Notes: generated by a model from the sequence alone, not told the origin. Counted from the stretch's first letter, positions 40,590 to 49,785 are shown. The stretch: 64,000 nucleotides of DNA from Chloroflexota bacterium (GCA_024232355.1 JAAEPW010000386.1:1-64000); one strand, 5' to 3'. A program made the numbers and translations.

Positions 40590-42854
40590 CTACAAATCTG
40601 TGTTTGTTTGCCAGACAACACGCACTGTCGTCCCCTGCCCAGGCGCTGATTTTATCATCCATGTACCGTCGATGAGGTCTATGCGTTCCTGCATGCCCAC
40701 TAGGCCAAAGTGCCCCTGGCTTGTCAGGTCGTGGAAAGCGTCGGGGACAGCAAAGCCGCGTCCATCGTCTTGAATGCTCAACGATAGGTGCGAGGCGTCC
40801 CACGACAGGCAGATGGTGACTCGTCGTGCCCCGGCGTGACGGGTCACATTGGATAGTGCCTCTTGCACCACACGGTAGAGGTTGACGGACACGTCACCCG
40901 GCAGCGGGCGAAGTGCTGCGTTGGGTGGTAGATCGAGGGCGACCGGCACATTGCTTTGAGCAGACCACTCTTCAGCCAGAGCGTGGAGGGCAGCGCCCAG
41001 CCCGAGAGTGTCCAGCATCGGGGGGCGGAGTTCCGCGCACACCTGTCGCAGTTCGGAGAGGAGCGCGCGAACTGCAGTGCGCATTGTGGACAGTGCTTTG
41101 TCTGCTGGTATGCGTTCATCGCCCAAGAAGGCCAGGAGTAAGCTCAATTGCATATTCAAGCCCACCAGTGTCTGGATGGGACCATCGTGCAGATCACGGG
41201 CGAGGCGCGACTGTTCTTCCTCACGCGAGCGGAGTAGTTGGTGCTGAGCTTGGGCCAGTGTTTCGCGGCTGGCGCGGATCTCGTCCAATTGACGGCGTAG
41301 TGTTTCCACCAGCAACACGTTGCTCAAGGCGATCTCAGCCTGGTGGGCCAGTGTCTCCAAAATGCGTTGGTCGGTGCTGGAAAAGTCTTCTTCATCGTGT
41401 CGTGGTCCTACGGTCCATATAGCGTGTTCTTGACCCTTGAGTGTAAAGCTAAAGCTTTGGGAGGGTTCCGGTGCTTTGTGTGGGAGAGTTTCATCCGGGC
41501 CTCCGATCCACAGGTGTCCATGATGCAATTGCATCAGTTTTGGGACTTGAAGAGTCAGGACCTCTGTCAGTTGTTCCCGATCGAGGCTGCGGGCGAGGGC
41601 ATCGCTGATGGTTTCTACCACGCCTGGATAGTCATACCAGCCGCCGTAAAAGAGACGGTCTACCAGTCGTTGTATCCGCGTTCGTGACCAATCAAAGGCC
41701 AGGCCAATCATCATTGTTAATCCGGCAACGACTAATATCTGAGCTCGCGGATTGCTTGGTAGAAGACGATGGATCAGTAGGAATGGTCCAAGATAGAGGA
41801 TCAGAATTCCCACCGAAAGTAAAATGTAGACCAGTGCCCGGTTGAGCACCCGATCAATGCCGAACAGGTTGTGTCGCAAGACGGCATAAGTGTAACCCAG
41901 TGGGGCGATGAGTAAGGTCAGTCGCACCATCCAGTCCAAAGTCGTGTCGAGGCCTCTGAAAGAGGCAGCCTGGGCGTAGATAAAGGCAAAAGGCCCTACT
42001 GCCAGAGTGATGCTTGGGATAAGGACCCGCAAGCGCCGGCGTCCGTCTGGCGTGGCCCGGTAAAAATAGACATAGATCAGGATAACGATAACGATAATCA
42101 ACTCTAGCGCAGCATAGAGAGTGCTCAATTGCCACAACAGTGTATTCTCCAGGACAGTGTACGCCAACCAACTGGCTGCGGCTGGCAGGGTCAGTCCATA
42201 GAGCACACCCAGGAACTGGTGGCGCTGGCGGGATGAGCCTAGGGTCACCGGGAAAGTGATGTGAAAGTGCAACAGGAGAGAAGGTGCTAGAAAGAAACAG
42301 GCAGCACTCAAAGAACTGGCCCAGAACGCCCGATAACACCAAGGGAGGAAGGGGGGTGGAGGAAAGAGCATGGCGATGGCGATGGTCTGCGCCAGCACGA
42401 AAAGAAGTTGTACCTCTCCTTGCCCAAAGCGCCGCCAAAGCAGCAGTGTGCTGGCAGCCCAGTAGACAAGGGCAGGCGCGACGCTGCTGATCAAAAACAG
42501 TGGTGCAGCTTTTGCCAGTGGAACTAGTGGGGCATTTAGTTCGAGCCGCTGGCCGCCCCGCTCGACGCCAAGTGTGACCGTCTGTTCAACGTGTAGAGCA
42601 AATCGCTTGCTAGAGAATGGGATGTTGTCCACGTCGAGGATGATGTCGCCTGGCTGCACGCCTGCCACCTCGGCTCCTCCCCCAGGGATCACTTGGTGGA
42701 CTAGGGAGGGTTTGTCCCAAAACAGAAAAAGCTCTGGTACTGGAAAGCGCCATAAGAAAAGAGCGTGGTATCCTACCATAGTAGGAACAAATAGTATCAG
42801 CAGGGCAAACAGCCAGCGCAAGTGCCACTTTTGGTGTGCGGTCTCGGATCTCAT
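40590..42854 (-). CDS. PDZ-7TM-GAF histidine kinase, NarX/DesK-type (copy 2)
   Basis: A 754-residue membrane sensor kinase. A first membrane helix (about 12-30) is followed by an outside PDZ domain (about 45-105; GAEVAGVQPGDIILDVD), then about seven membrane helices (115-370), a GAF-like region (390-510), a coiled coil and HisKA_3 with His556 in LARDLHDGPIQTL, then an ATPase domain (N-box QEALSNVTRH, G1 DDGRGF). The closest relative is the neighbouring kinase, from which it is separated by eight bases. Kinases with this H-box usually phosphorylate NarL/LuxR-type regulators, and one lies at the head of the operon. The start has no clear ribosome site, so it may depend on coupling. Confidence 0.87.
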   Translation of the reverse strand: MRSETAHQKWHLRWLFALLILFVPTMVGYHALFLWRFPVPELFLFWDKPSLVHQVIPGGGAEVAGVQPGDIILDVDNIPFSSKRFALHVEQTVTLGVERGGQRLELNAPLVPLAKAAPLFLISSVAPALVYWAASTLLLWRRFGQGEVQLLFVLAQTIAIAMLFPPPPFLPWCYRAFWASSLSAACFFLAPSLLLHFHITFPVTLGSSRQRHQFLGVLYGLTLPAAASWLAYTVLENTLLWQLSTLYAALELIIVIVILIYVYFYRATPDGRRRLRVLIPSITLAVGPFAFIYAQAASFRGLDTTLDWMVRLTLLIAPLGYTYAVLRHNLFGIDRVLNRALVYILLSVGILILYLGPFLLIHRLLPSNPRAQILVVAGLTMMIGLAFDWSRTRIQRLVDRLFYGGWYDYPGVVETISDALARSLDREQLTEVLTLQVPKLMQLHHGHLWIGGPDETLPHKAPEPSQSFSFTLKGQEHAIWTVGPRHDEEDFSSTDQRILETLAHQAEIALSNVLLVETLRRQLDEIRASRETLAQAQHQLLRSREEEQSRLARDLHDGPIQTLVGLNMQLSLLLAFLGDERIPADKALSTMRTAVRALLSELRQVCAELRPPMLDTLGLGAALHALAEEWSAQSNVPVALDLPPNAALRPLPGDVSVNLYRVVQEALSNVTRHAGARRVTICLSWDASHLSLSIQDDGRGFAVPDAFHDLTSQGHFGLVGMQERIDLIDGTWMIKSAPGQGTTVRVVWQTNTDL

Positions 42855-42862
42855 AGTGGGCG

Positions 42863-45106
42863 CTAAATTATATTCTTGGTAATTTGTATCGTTGTGCCTG
42901 TTCCGGGTCTTGACTTGACCACCCATGTGCCACCGATGAGGTCTATGCGTTCTTGCATGCCCACCAGGCCAAAGTGTCCGTGCGTGGTCAGATCGTGGAA
43001 AGTGTCGGGTACGGCAAAGCCCCGGCCATCATCTTGAATGGTCAACGTGAGACTTGAATTCTCCCAGGATAGATAGATGGCAGCTTGCCGGGCCTCGGCG
43101 TGACGGGCTACATTGGATAGCGCCTCCTGCACCACGCGGTAGAGGTTGACGGATATATCATCCGGCAGAGAGCAGAGTTCTGCGTTGGACGGTAGATCGA
43201 GGGTGACTGGAACATTGCTCTGGGTGGACCAGTCTTCGGCCAGGGCGCGGATGGCGGCTCCCAATCCGAGGGTGTCCAACATCGGCGGACGGAGTTCAGC
43301 GCACACCTGTCGCAATTCAGAGAGGAGCGCGCGTACTTCGGCGCGCATTGTGGTCAATGCTTTGTCCGGTGGTATGTGTTCGTCATCAAGCGAGGTCAGG
43401 AGCAAGCCCAACTGCATATTCAGACCCACCAGGGTCTGGATGGGGCCGTCGTGCAGATCGCGGGCCAGGCGTGACCGTTCCTCCTCTCGCGAGCGGAGCA
43501 GTTGATGCTGAGCCTGGGACAGTGTCTCTCGACTGGCGCGGATCTCGTCCAGTTGACGGCGCAGCATTTCTACCAAGAGCACGTTGCTCAAGGCGATTTC
43601 AGCTTGGTGGGCCAACGTTTGTAGGATGCGCCGGTCACTAGCGGAAAAGCCCTCCTCATCGCGTCGCGGCCCCAAGGTCCACAGAGCATGTTCCTGGCCT
43701 TTGAGCGTAAAGGTAAAGTTTAAATATGGCTCTGGTGCTTTGGGTGGCAGAGTTTCGTCCGGTCCTCCGATCCACAAGTGTCCGTGGCGTAATTGCATCA
43801 GTTTGGGGGCCTGTCGAGTCAGTACGTCTGTCAGTTGCCCCCGATCAAGGCTGCGGGCGAGGGTGTCGCTGATGGTCTCTACCACGCCTGGATAATCGTA
43901 CCAGCCGCCGTAAAAGAGACGGTCCACCAATCGTTGTGTCCGCGTCCGCGACCAATCAAACGCCAGTCCCACGAGCAGCGTCATCCCGGCACTGATCATT
44001 ACCAGCGCTAGTAGGTCGCCAGGCAGGAAGCGGTAGATCAGCAGGAATGGGCCGAGGTACAATGCGAGTATCCCAAGTGACAGAAAAGCATAGACCAGTG
44101 TGCGGTTCAAGAGTTGGTCTATGTCGAACAAATTATGCTGTACGGTGGCATAGAGATAGCTTTGGGGTGCGATGACCAAGAATAGGGCGACTGACCATTC
44201 TGGTATGTGGTAGGGGGCATTGATCATCAAAGGTAAAATGTAAAGCAGGATGCAGGGGGCCGCCGCGGCTATGTTTCCAAAGACGACCAGACGTAGTCGT
44301 CGCCGGCCGTCGGGTGTCGCTTGATGCGAGTAGACGTAGAGCAAGATGGTGACTGCGGCCATAATTGCCAGGATGACATAGACCTGGCTCAATCTCGTCA
44401 ACAGGCTGTGACCGGATATCCAAAACAGCACAGAGAGCAACGCCAGCCCATAGATCGTGCCTAGCCACCAGGAGCGTTGTGTGCGAGTGCCCAATGTGAC
44501 TGGAAAGGTAAGGTAATAGTGCAAAAGAAGGGGCGCTGCCAAATATAACCCTCCAGAACTGAGAGTCATTCCCCACCAGGGGAGCACCGAGGGTATGGGA
44601 TGAGCGAGCGGGAACAGCAGGGTAATGGCAAAGACTTGGGATAGTGGAAAGAGAAGCCGCACCTCTCGATGTTGAAAGCGCCGCAGGAGCAACAAGACGC
44701 CAACTCCCCAAAAGATCAGGGCTGCGGTAACGGCACTGCTTAAAGAGAGCCAGTTAGTTCTCGCCATTGGGATATTGGGCATCTCGATGGTGTGGGATTG
44801 CCCATCTCGCTCGACGATCATTAGGTAATTTTCATCTGACGGGATGAGCAATCCATAGTCGAGCCACTCGGAAAATGGGATGCTGTCTGCGGTTAGAATG
44901 ACGTCGCCCGGCATCAGTCCGGCCCAATCTGCATAGCTTTCAAAAGGTACATCGAGGACGAGACCCGTGTGACCAAAGCCAAAATCGAGCACTGAAACGC
45001 GCAACTGGAAATAAATATCGTATCCTACCAGGATCGGAACGACCAGCGCCAGCAAGAAAAAAAGCCCGCGCAGAAATCGTTCTTGGAGATTTCTCTCGGG
45101 TTTCAT
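42863..45106 (-). CDS. PDZ-7TM-GAF histidine kinase, NarX/DesK-type (copy 1)
   Basis: A 747-residue paralogue of the next gene with the same order of parts: helix 1, PDZ (about 45-110; SYADWAGLMPGDVILTAD), seven membrane helices, GAF, HisKA_3 with His552 in LARDLHDGPIQTL and the ATPase domain (DDGRGF). The two are nearly identical from the last membrane helices to the C-terminus and more different in the PDZ and membrane parts, which suggests different signals and one shared target. Its ATG overlaps the regulator's stop (TAATG), so translation is coupled. An open frame extends further upstream but only inside the regulator gene. Confidence 0.88.
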   Translation of the reverse strand: MKPERNLQERFLRGLFFLLALVVPILVGYDIYFQLRVSVLDFGFGHTGLVLDVPFESYADWAGLMPGDVILTADSIPFSEWLDYGLLIPSDENYLMIVERDGQSHTIEMPNIPMARTNWLSLSSAVTAALIFWGVGVLLLLRRFQHREVRLLFPLSQVFAITLLFPLAHPIPSVLPWWGMTLSSGGLYLAAPLLLHYYLTFPVTLGTRTQRSWWLGTIYGLALLSVLFWISGHSLLTRLSQVYVILAIMAAVTILLYVYSHQATPDGRRRLRLVVFGNIAAAAPCILLYILPLMINAPYHIPEWSVALFLVIAPQSYLYATVQHNLFDIDQLLNRTLVYAFLSLGILALYLGPFLLIYRFLPGDLLALVMISAGMTLLVGLAFDWSRTRTQRLVDRLFYGGWYDYPGVVETISDTLARSLDRGQLTDVLTRQAPKLMQLRHGHLWIGGPDETLPPKAPEPYLNFTFTLKGQEHALWTLGPRRDEEGFSASDRRILQTLAHQAEIALSNVLLVEMLRRQLDEIRASRETLSQAQHQLLRSREEERSRLARDLHDGPIQTLVGLNMQLGLLLTSLDDEHIPPDKALTTMRAEVRALLSELRQVCAELRPPMLDTLGLGAAIRALAEDWSTQSNVPVTLDLPSNAELCSLPDDISVNLYRVVQEALSNVARHAEARQAAIYLSWENSSLTLTIQDDGRGFAVPDTFHDLTTHGHFGLVGMQERIDLIGGTWVVKSRPGTGTTIQITKNII

Positions 45107-45774
45107 TACGCGTCTCCGGTTGACGGAACCTCTACCAGTCCGTGGCGGATGGCGTACAGCGCGGCCTCGGTGCGGGAAGTGACGTCCAATTTGCCATAGA
45201 TGGTGCTGACGTGGTTCTGGATCGTCCTCTTGGTCACCACGAGCTTTTGTGCAATGGCGGCATTGTCGAGTCCTTGGGCCAGCAGGCACAGCACTTGTGT
45301 CTCGCGCGAGGTGAGAGGGTGGGGGAGAGCGTCTGTTTGCTGGGGAGAATGTGTTTGTCCAATGGCACGGCGCACGACTTGGCGGGCCACTGATGGGCTG
45401 AGCCAACTCTCGCCTCGTGCGGCAGCGCGCACGGCGCTCGTCAATGTCTCTAGCGCTTCATCCTTGAGAACGTAGCCGGTGGCCCCGTTCTCTAGCAATC
45501 CAAATACGGTCTGGCTGTCGTCGTGAACGGTCAGTGCGAGAATAGCCGTGGTGGTGTCCTGTTCGTGCAGTTGGCGGGTGACCTCCACGCCGTTTACGTC
45601 AGGCAGGTTTACGTCCAGCACCAGCACGTTGGGGTGGTGTTGGTTCACCAAGTTCAGAGCGTCAGCGCCGTTGATCCCTTCTGCAATCACGGTGATGTCG
45701 GGCGCAGCATCCAGCACCGTTCGCATACCGGCACGGACGACGGGGTGATCGTCTACGATAATGACGTTAATCAT
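45106..45774 (-). CDS. NarL/FixJ-type response regulator
   Basis: A 222-residue DNA-binding regulator. The receiver (1-120) has DDHP acidic residues near 8-9, the phospho-acceptor in VLVLDVNLPDVNG (Asp54) and the lysine in YVLKDE (near 104). The LuxR-type helix-turn-helix follows (about 150-212): LTSRETQVLCLLAQGLDNAAIAQKL...TIQNHVSTIYGKL. A GAGG site lies near the ATG. It heads an operon with two cognate-looking kinases. A GTAC-N4-GTAC palindrome overlaps the -10 region of its predicted promoter, which would fit autoregulation. Confidence 0.92.
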   Translation of the reverse strand: MINVIIVDDHPVVRAGMRTVLDAAPDITVIAEGINGADALNLVNQHHPNVLVLDVNLPDVNGVEVTRQLHEQDTTTAILALTVHDDSQTVFGLLENGATGYVLKDEALETLTSAVRAAARGESWLSPSVARQVVRRAIGQTHSPQQTDALPHPLTSRETQVLCLLAQGLDNAAIAQKLVVTKRTIQNHVSTIYGKLDVTSRTEAALYAIRHGLVEVPSTGDA

Positions 45775-45812
45775 TGAAGCGTCCTCCTGTTAGATAGCCA
45801 AAAGGTTCGACG

Positions 45813-45847
45813 GTACAAGTGTACCCCCAAGTATACGTTGCTGTCAA
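45813..45847 (-). promoter_or_regulatory. Regulator promoter with overlapping GTAC palindrome
   Basis: On the minus strand TTGACA (45847-45842), an 18-base spacer and TACACT (45823-45818, 4 of 6). GTAC-AAGT-GTAC at 45813-45824 covers the -10. The start codon lies about 40 bases downstream. Confidence 0.5.
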
Positions 45848-45865
45848 GAATGGGATTGTTTTGAC

Positions 45866-46597
45866 TCAGGGGCTTTTGTCGAGGACGGCGAACAGGCTCA
45901 GGTTCCCTTCGCGACCACCAGCACGAAAGGTTCTGCTTATACGGAGACCGCTCTCGGTGGCCAGATGGTCTATCTCGGCTCTGTCTACCAAGTGGCAGTA
46001 GCGCAGACCGTGCCCTTCTCGTTTCCAGTTGAGTAGATAGTCACCCGACTCTAGTGCTTTTTCGGGAATGGACACCTCTTCCCAGCCCACGATCTTGCGC
46101 CGCATACGGTCACTGTCGAGGAACTGCCAGGTAGAGAGGATCAAGCGACCATCGTCCGCTAGCAGCCTGGCACTTTTACGTACCACCTGTGCCCGCAGAC
46201 TCAAGCTGGGGATGTGATGGAGAACTGCCAGGATGACGACATGGTCAAAGGGTGGGGTGTCGATCATCTTGTCCCAGCCTGGTTCGGCGATGTCGACGAC
46301 GTGGAATTGGGTTGACATGGTATCTAATTTTTCGGCTTGGGCGCGGGCTACCTCGATCAATTCTGGCACCGCATCAATTCCCAGGTAGGTGGTGCCAGGG
46401 CGTTCTTGGTCAAGTAACAGTGCCAGACGTCCATTGCCACAACCTACGTCGAGCACTCTTGCACGATGTGGAATATGGGGTAAAATGCACGTCAGTGCTG
46501 GGTCAGACAATGACCGACTGGCGGCAAAGGGCTGGGCAAAGGCTGCGTAGAACTGGTGATTCAGCGCAAGTAGTTTTTCGATCGTTTGCTTGTCCAT
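45866..46597 (-). CDS. SAM-dependent methyltransferase, Trm9-like
   Basis: A 243-residue class I methyltransferase. Motif I is VLDVGCGNGRLALLL, motif II the acidic LGIDAVPELIEVA, and VVDIAEP and VVILAVLHHIP follow. The C-half (ESGDYLLNWK....LRYCHLVDRAEIDHLA..SGL) resembles the Trm9/ALKBH8 group, which methylates wobble-uridine side chains in tRNA; that substrate is suggested, not proven. The ATG at MDKQTI has a perfect TATAAT only seven bases upstream, so the message is likely to be leaderless. It is divergent from the oxidoreductase gene. Confidence 0.75.
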   Translation of the reverse strand: MDKQTIEKLLALNHQFYAAFAQPFAASRSLSDPALTCILPHIPHRARVLDVGCGNGRLALLLDQERPGTTYLGIDAVPELIEVARAQAEKLDTMSTQFHVVDIAEPGWDKMIDTPPFDHVVILAVLHHIPSLSLRAQVVRKSARLLADDGRLILSTWQFLDSDRMRRKIVGWEEVSIPEKALESGDYLLNWKREGHGLRYCHLVDRAEIDHLATESGLRISRTFRAGGREGNLSLFAVLDKSP

Positions 46598-46604
46598 CAA
46601 AAGG

Positions 46605-46610
46605 ATTATA
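46605..46610 (-). promoter_or_regulatory. -10 element giving a probably leaderless transcript
   Basis: TATAAT on the minus strand lies seven bases before the methyltransferase ATG. TTGCCT about 17 bases further upstream is a weak -35 candidate. Transcription would start at or next to the start codon. Confidence 0.5.
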
Positions 46611-46645
46611 GCCGAATAAGGCACAAGAGGCAAAGGAGCAAAGAA

Positions 46646-47707
46646 ATGCCCAAAACATTAAAAGTTGGTGTGATTGGTGTCGGTGGTATTGCCAAACTTC
46701 ATATGCTTGGATGGACAGCATCTGAGCATGCCGATGTGGTCGCCGGTTGTGATATTGATGAAAAAGTTCTCCAAAAATGGGGAGATGAATACAACATTCA
46801 AGTCCTGATGACGGATTATGCAGACCTGATCGGGGATCCAGATATTGACATTATTGACGTTTGTACTCCAAATAACTACCATGCACCGCTCACGGTCGCC
46901 GCTTTAAAAGCTGGCAAGCACGTCCTGTGCGAAAAACCCCTGGCCCCAACTCCGGCTGAAATTCGTGACATGATCGCCGCTCGCGACGCATCGGGTAAAA
47001 TGCTGATGACGGCCCAACACTTTCGTTTTCACGGTTCGTCGAAAGCGATGAAGGCCGAGATCGAAGCGGGTGTGTTGGGTGATATTTACCACGCCCGGAG
47101 CTGGATGTTACGTCGTGCAGCCGCACCAACGGGTCTCGGTTTCATTGTAAAAAAACATAGCAGCGGTGGCCCGTGTATTGACATCGGCGTGCATATTCTG
47201 GACCTCACTTTGTGGTTTATGGGTAATCCCAAACCGGTCTCTGTGACTGGTATCGCGCGGGCTGCACTGGCCCATCGAGAGGGAGCCTTTAGCATCTGGG
47301 GCGGGGCGATTCCGTCCGAGTTTGACGTGGAAGATTTTGCCACGGCCTTTGTGCGGTTTGAAAACGGGGCCACCCTGATCCTTGAGGTCAGTTGGCTGCT
47401 TCATCACGGTACCGATGGTGAGGATCGGCAGTTGTGGCTCTATGGCACTGAGGGAGGTTGTCACTGGCCCCGATGCGAGTTTTTCGAGTCAAATTACGCC
47501 ACCCAACAGCTTTATGACCGTACTTTGAAAATCACACAGGATATTCTGAAACCTCACGCTCAAGAGTGTGTGGAATTTGCCCAGGCCATCGTCGATGGCG
47601 TGCCCTCGCCCGTTCCGGCCGAACAATCGTTGCAGGTGATGGCCATTTTGGATGGTATCTATCAGAGTCAGAAAACTGGCGCAGAAGTTCGTTTAGATTT
47701 GGAATAG
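46646..47707 (+). CDS. Gfo/Idh/MocA-family oxidoreductase
   Basis: A 353-residue NAD(P)-dependent dehydrogenase starting at MPKTLKVG behind GGAG. The Rossmann motif GVIGVGGIAKLHM (about 7-19), CTPNNYH, the catalytic EKP(L) in LCEKPLAPT (about 96-104) and GGPCIDIGVHILDLTLWFMG (the family's conserved aspartate and histidine) are present. Members act on sugars, inositol or related hydroxy compounds; the exact substrate is not visible. The M28 peptidase gene follows after 12 bases. Confidence 0.87.
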   Translation: MPKTLKVGVIGVGGIAKLHMLGWTASEHADVVAGCDIDEKVLQKWGDEYNIQVLMTDYADLIGDPDIDIIDVCTPNNYHAPLTVAALKAGKHVLCEKPLAPTPAEIRDMIAARDASGKMLMTAQHFRFHGSSKAMKAEIEAGVLGDIYHARSWMLRRAAAPTGLGFIVKKHSSGGPCIDIGVHILDLTLWFMGNPKPVSVTGIARAALAHREGAFSIWGGAIPSEFDVEDFATAFVRFENGATLILEVSWLLHHGTDGEDRQLWLYGTEGGCHWPRCEFFESNYATQQLYDRTLKITQDILKPHAQECVEFAQAIVDGVPSPVPAEQSLQVMAILDGIYQSQKTGAEVRLDLE

Positions 47708-47719
47708 TCGGGAGGTAAA

Positions 47720-49684
47720 ATGGCGAAACGTATTTCGTTCTTGTTCTTTGCGCTGATCCTTCTTGTCGTGTTTGCTGGGATTGTTTATGCTCGTCCTCGA
47801 GCTCCTTTGTCTGAGTATGGGGATGCGTTGCTCTATGTGCCCTTGTCGACCCCGGACGACCTGACCCGTTTTGAGCGCACGGGTTTGCCGGTCTATGCAC
47901 GCCTTCATGGTCGTGGGGGGGAGTATGTTTTGACCGGTTCTGATTCAGCCAGGGATGTACTGAGCGCAGTGGGGCTTTCTGCTCGCGTTCTCGACGTTGA
48001 TATTGCTGGAGCTTTTTATTATCTGGTTTATTCTATGCCGGGCCGACCTTACCTGGATTGGACTGCTTATGGGGATGTTCTTCTTGATGATAGTGTTCAG
48101 GTGCTTTTGCGGACCTCGCCTCAAGACGCCGAACGGTTAGCTGAGGCCGGGGCCGAGTTGCGTGCTCTCACTTTCGATCCCAAGCCGATCTACCCGTCTC
48201 CATCGGCGCGAACCTATTCTGCTGACATTGCTCCCGACCCTTTAATCCAGTCTATGATAGATCAAGTTGAGAGCTCCACCGTTTACTCTTATACCGGTGA
48301 CCTCAGTGGTGAGTGGTCGGTAGAGATTGGTGGTTCGCCATATACAATCACCACCCGTAACACTTATAGCGGACTGCCCCTTCAGAAAGCCACCCAGTTT
48401 GTCGGTGAACATTTGGCCGCCCTGGGATTGGACGTGGAATATCACACTTGGAACGCATCGTATCCTCCTAACGTCATTGGTGAACTAACGGGAGAATTCT
48501 ATCCCGACGAAATCGTCATCATCTGCGGCCACCTGGACAATTTGCCCCAGGGTTTGCTCGCTCCTGGGGCAGACGACAATGCCAGTGGCTCGGTTGCCAC
48601 TCTTATCGCTGCCGATATTTTTGCTCAACACCGGTGGGCCTATACCCTGCGCTTTGCTCTCTGGACTGGAGAGGAACAAGGTCTCTTGGGCAGCGGCGCT
48701 TATGCTCAGCGAGCCTACAATGCGAGTGAAAATATCGTAGGTGTGCTCAATCTGGACATGATCGCGTGGAACACGCTCGGCAGCAATCCCGACATGGACA
48801 TACACGCCAAATCTAGCATCCCAGGAGCTCTGGATTTGGCCAATCTTTTTGTCGACGTGGTGAACGCTTATGACCTAGACTTGATTCCTCGGATCGTATC
48901 CAATGGTGCCAGCACGAGGAGCGATCACGCGTCCTTTTGGGATTATGGCTATACTGCCATCTTTGGGATTGAGGATGATTACATCACTGGCGATTTCAAC
49001 CCATACTATCATACAGTAAATGATCTCTTGGCAAACCTGAACCTCGATTACTATACTGACTTTGTCAAGGCGTCCGTGGGGACTTTTGCCTATATGGGTT
49101 CTCCTCTAAAAGGCTACTTGACCGGGTCAGTATCTTATCGAGATACCGGTGAGCCTATTCCGGGAGCTATAGTCGAGACGACTCTCAACCCCACTCTGGT
49201 CTGGACCGCAACGACGGGGATCAGTGGTGTTTATCAACTGCAAGTTCCTTCTGGCATTTACACTGTAACAGTGACAGCTCCCGGTTATACGTCTGCTGTT
49301 ACCACCAGCATCGTGGTGCAAACAAATCAAACGAACACGTTGGATGTTGAACTGACGACTTGCGTACCAGTCGTGGGGGTTGATTTTGACTATGATCCGT
49401 CCGAACCGTGGGTGTGGGAGACGGTCTTTTTCACCGGCACTGCAACAGGAGGTACTGCTGAGATGCCTGTGACCTACATTTGGGATTTTGACGATGGCAT
49501 CACGCGTACCGTGAGGACATACACCGTCACTCATACCTTCCCATCCGAAACGACGGTGCAAACCTACACGGTGTCGTTGACCATCGCCAACGGGTGTCTG
49601 AGCAAGCAGGAGGTAGAAAAGGACATCATTGTCCGTCCGTCCCTCTATGTCGCCTACTTGCCACTTGTGCTCAAGAATTATTAG
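47720..49684 (+). CDS. Secreted M28 zinc peptidase with PKD domain and YLPLVLKN tail
   Basis: A 654-residue exported metallopeptidase behind GGGAGG. A signal peptide (1-24) and a prodomain-like region are followed by the M28 catalytic domain (about 190-455) with zinc ligands in ICGHLDN (His271), GADDNASG, WTGEEQG, LNLDMI and SDHASF. Then come a carboxypeptidase-regulatory-like domain (about 465-550; GYLTGSVSYRDTGEPIPGAIV) and a PKD domain (about 555-640; TYIWDFDDG). It ends LYVAYLPLVLKNY, the same tail as in the secreted proteins at 28-38 kb. Likely an extracellular aminopeptidase for peptide scavenging. Confidence 0.9.
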   Translation: MAKRISFLFFALILLVVFAGIVYARPRAPLSEYGDALLYVPLSTPDDLTRFERTGLPVYARLHGRGGEYVLTGSDSARDVLSAVGLSARVLDVDIAGAFYYLVYSMPGRPYLDWTAYGDVLLDDSVQVLLRTSPQDAERLAEAGAELRALTFDPKPIYPSPSARTYSADIAPDPLIQSMIDQVESSTVYSYTGDLSGEWSVEIGGSPYTITTRNTYSGLPLQKATQFVGEHLAALGLDVEYHTWNASYPPNVIGELTGEFYPDEIVIICGHLDNLPQGLLAPGADDNASGSVATLIAADIFAQHRWAYTLRFALWTGEEQGLLGSGAYAQRAYNASENIVGVLNLDMIAWNTLGSNPDMDIHAKSSIPGALDLANLFVDVVNAYDLDLIPRIVSNGASTRSDHASFWDYGYTAIFGIEDDYITGDFNPYYHTVNDLLANLNLDYYTDFVKASVGTFAYMGSPLKGYLTGSVSYRDTGEPIPGAIVETTLNPTLVWTATTGISGVYQLQVPSGIYTVTVTAPGYTSAVTTSIVVQTNQTNTLDVELTTCVPVVGVDFDYDPSEPWVWETVFFTGTATGGTAEMPVTYIWDFDDGITRTVRTYTVTHTFPSETTVQTYTVSLTIANGCLSKQEVEKDIIVRPSLYVAYLPLVLKNY

Positions 49685-49714
49685 CTTGTGTTGCACATCT
49701 TGTCAGGTTGGTGT

Positions 49715-49743
49715 TTGCAAAAAACAATTATTTCGTGTACTAT
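49715..49743 (+). promoter_or_regulatory. Possible promoter of the acyl-CoA synthetase gene
   Basis: TTGCAA (49715-49720), a 17-base spacer and TACTAT (49738-49743). The start codon is 43 bases on, without a good ribosome site. Confidence 0.3.
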
Positions 49744-49785
49744 TGGCTCTATGTTGAATAGGGCACAAAAAGTTGTGAGATATCT

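Noticed and set aside
45107..45406. N-terminal extension of histidine kinase 1
   Set aside because: It lies wholly inside the NarL-type regulator gene in another frame; TAATG at 45106 is the natural start.
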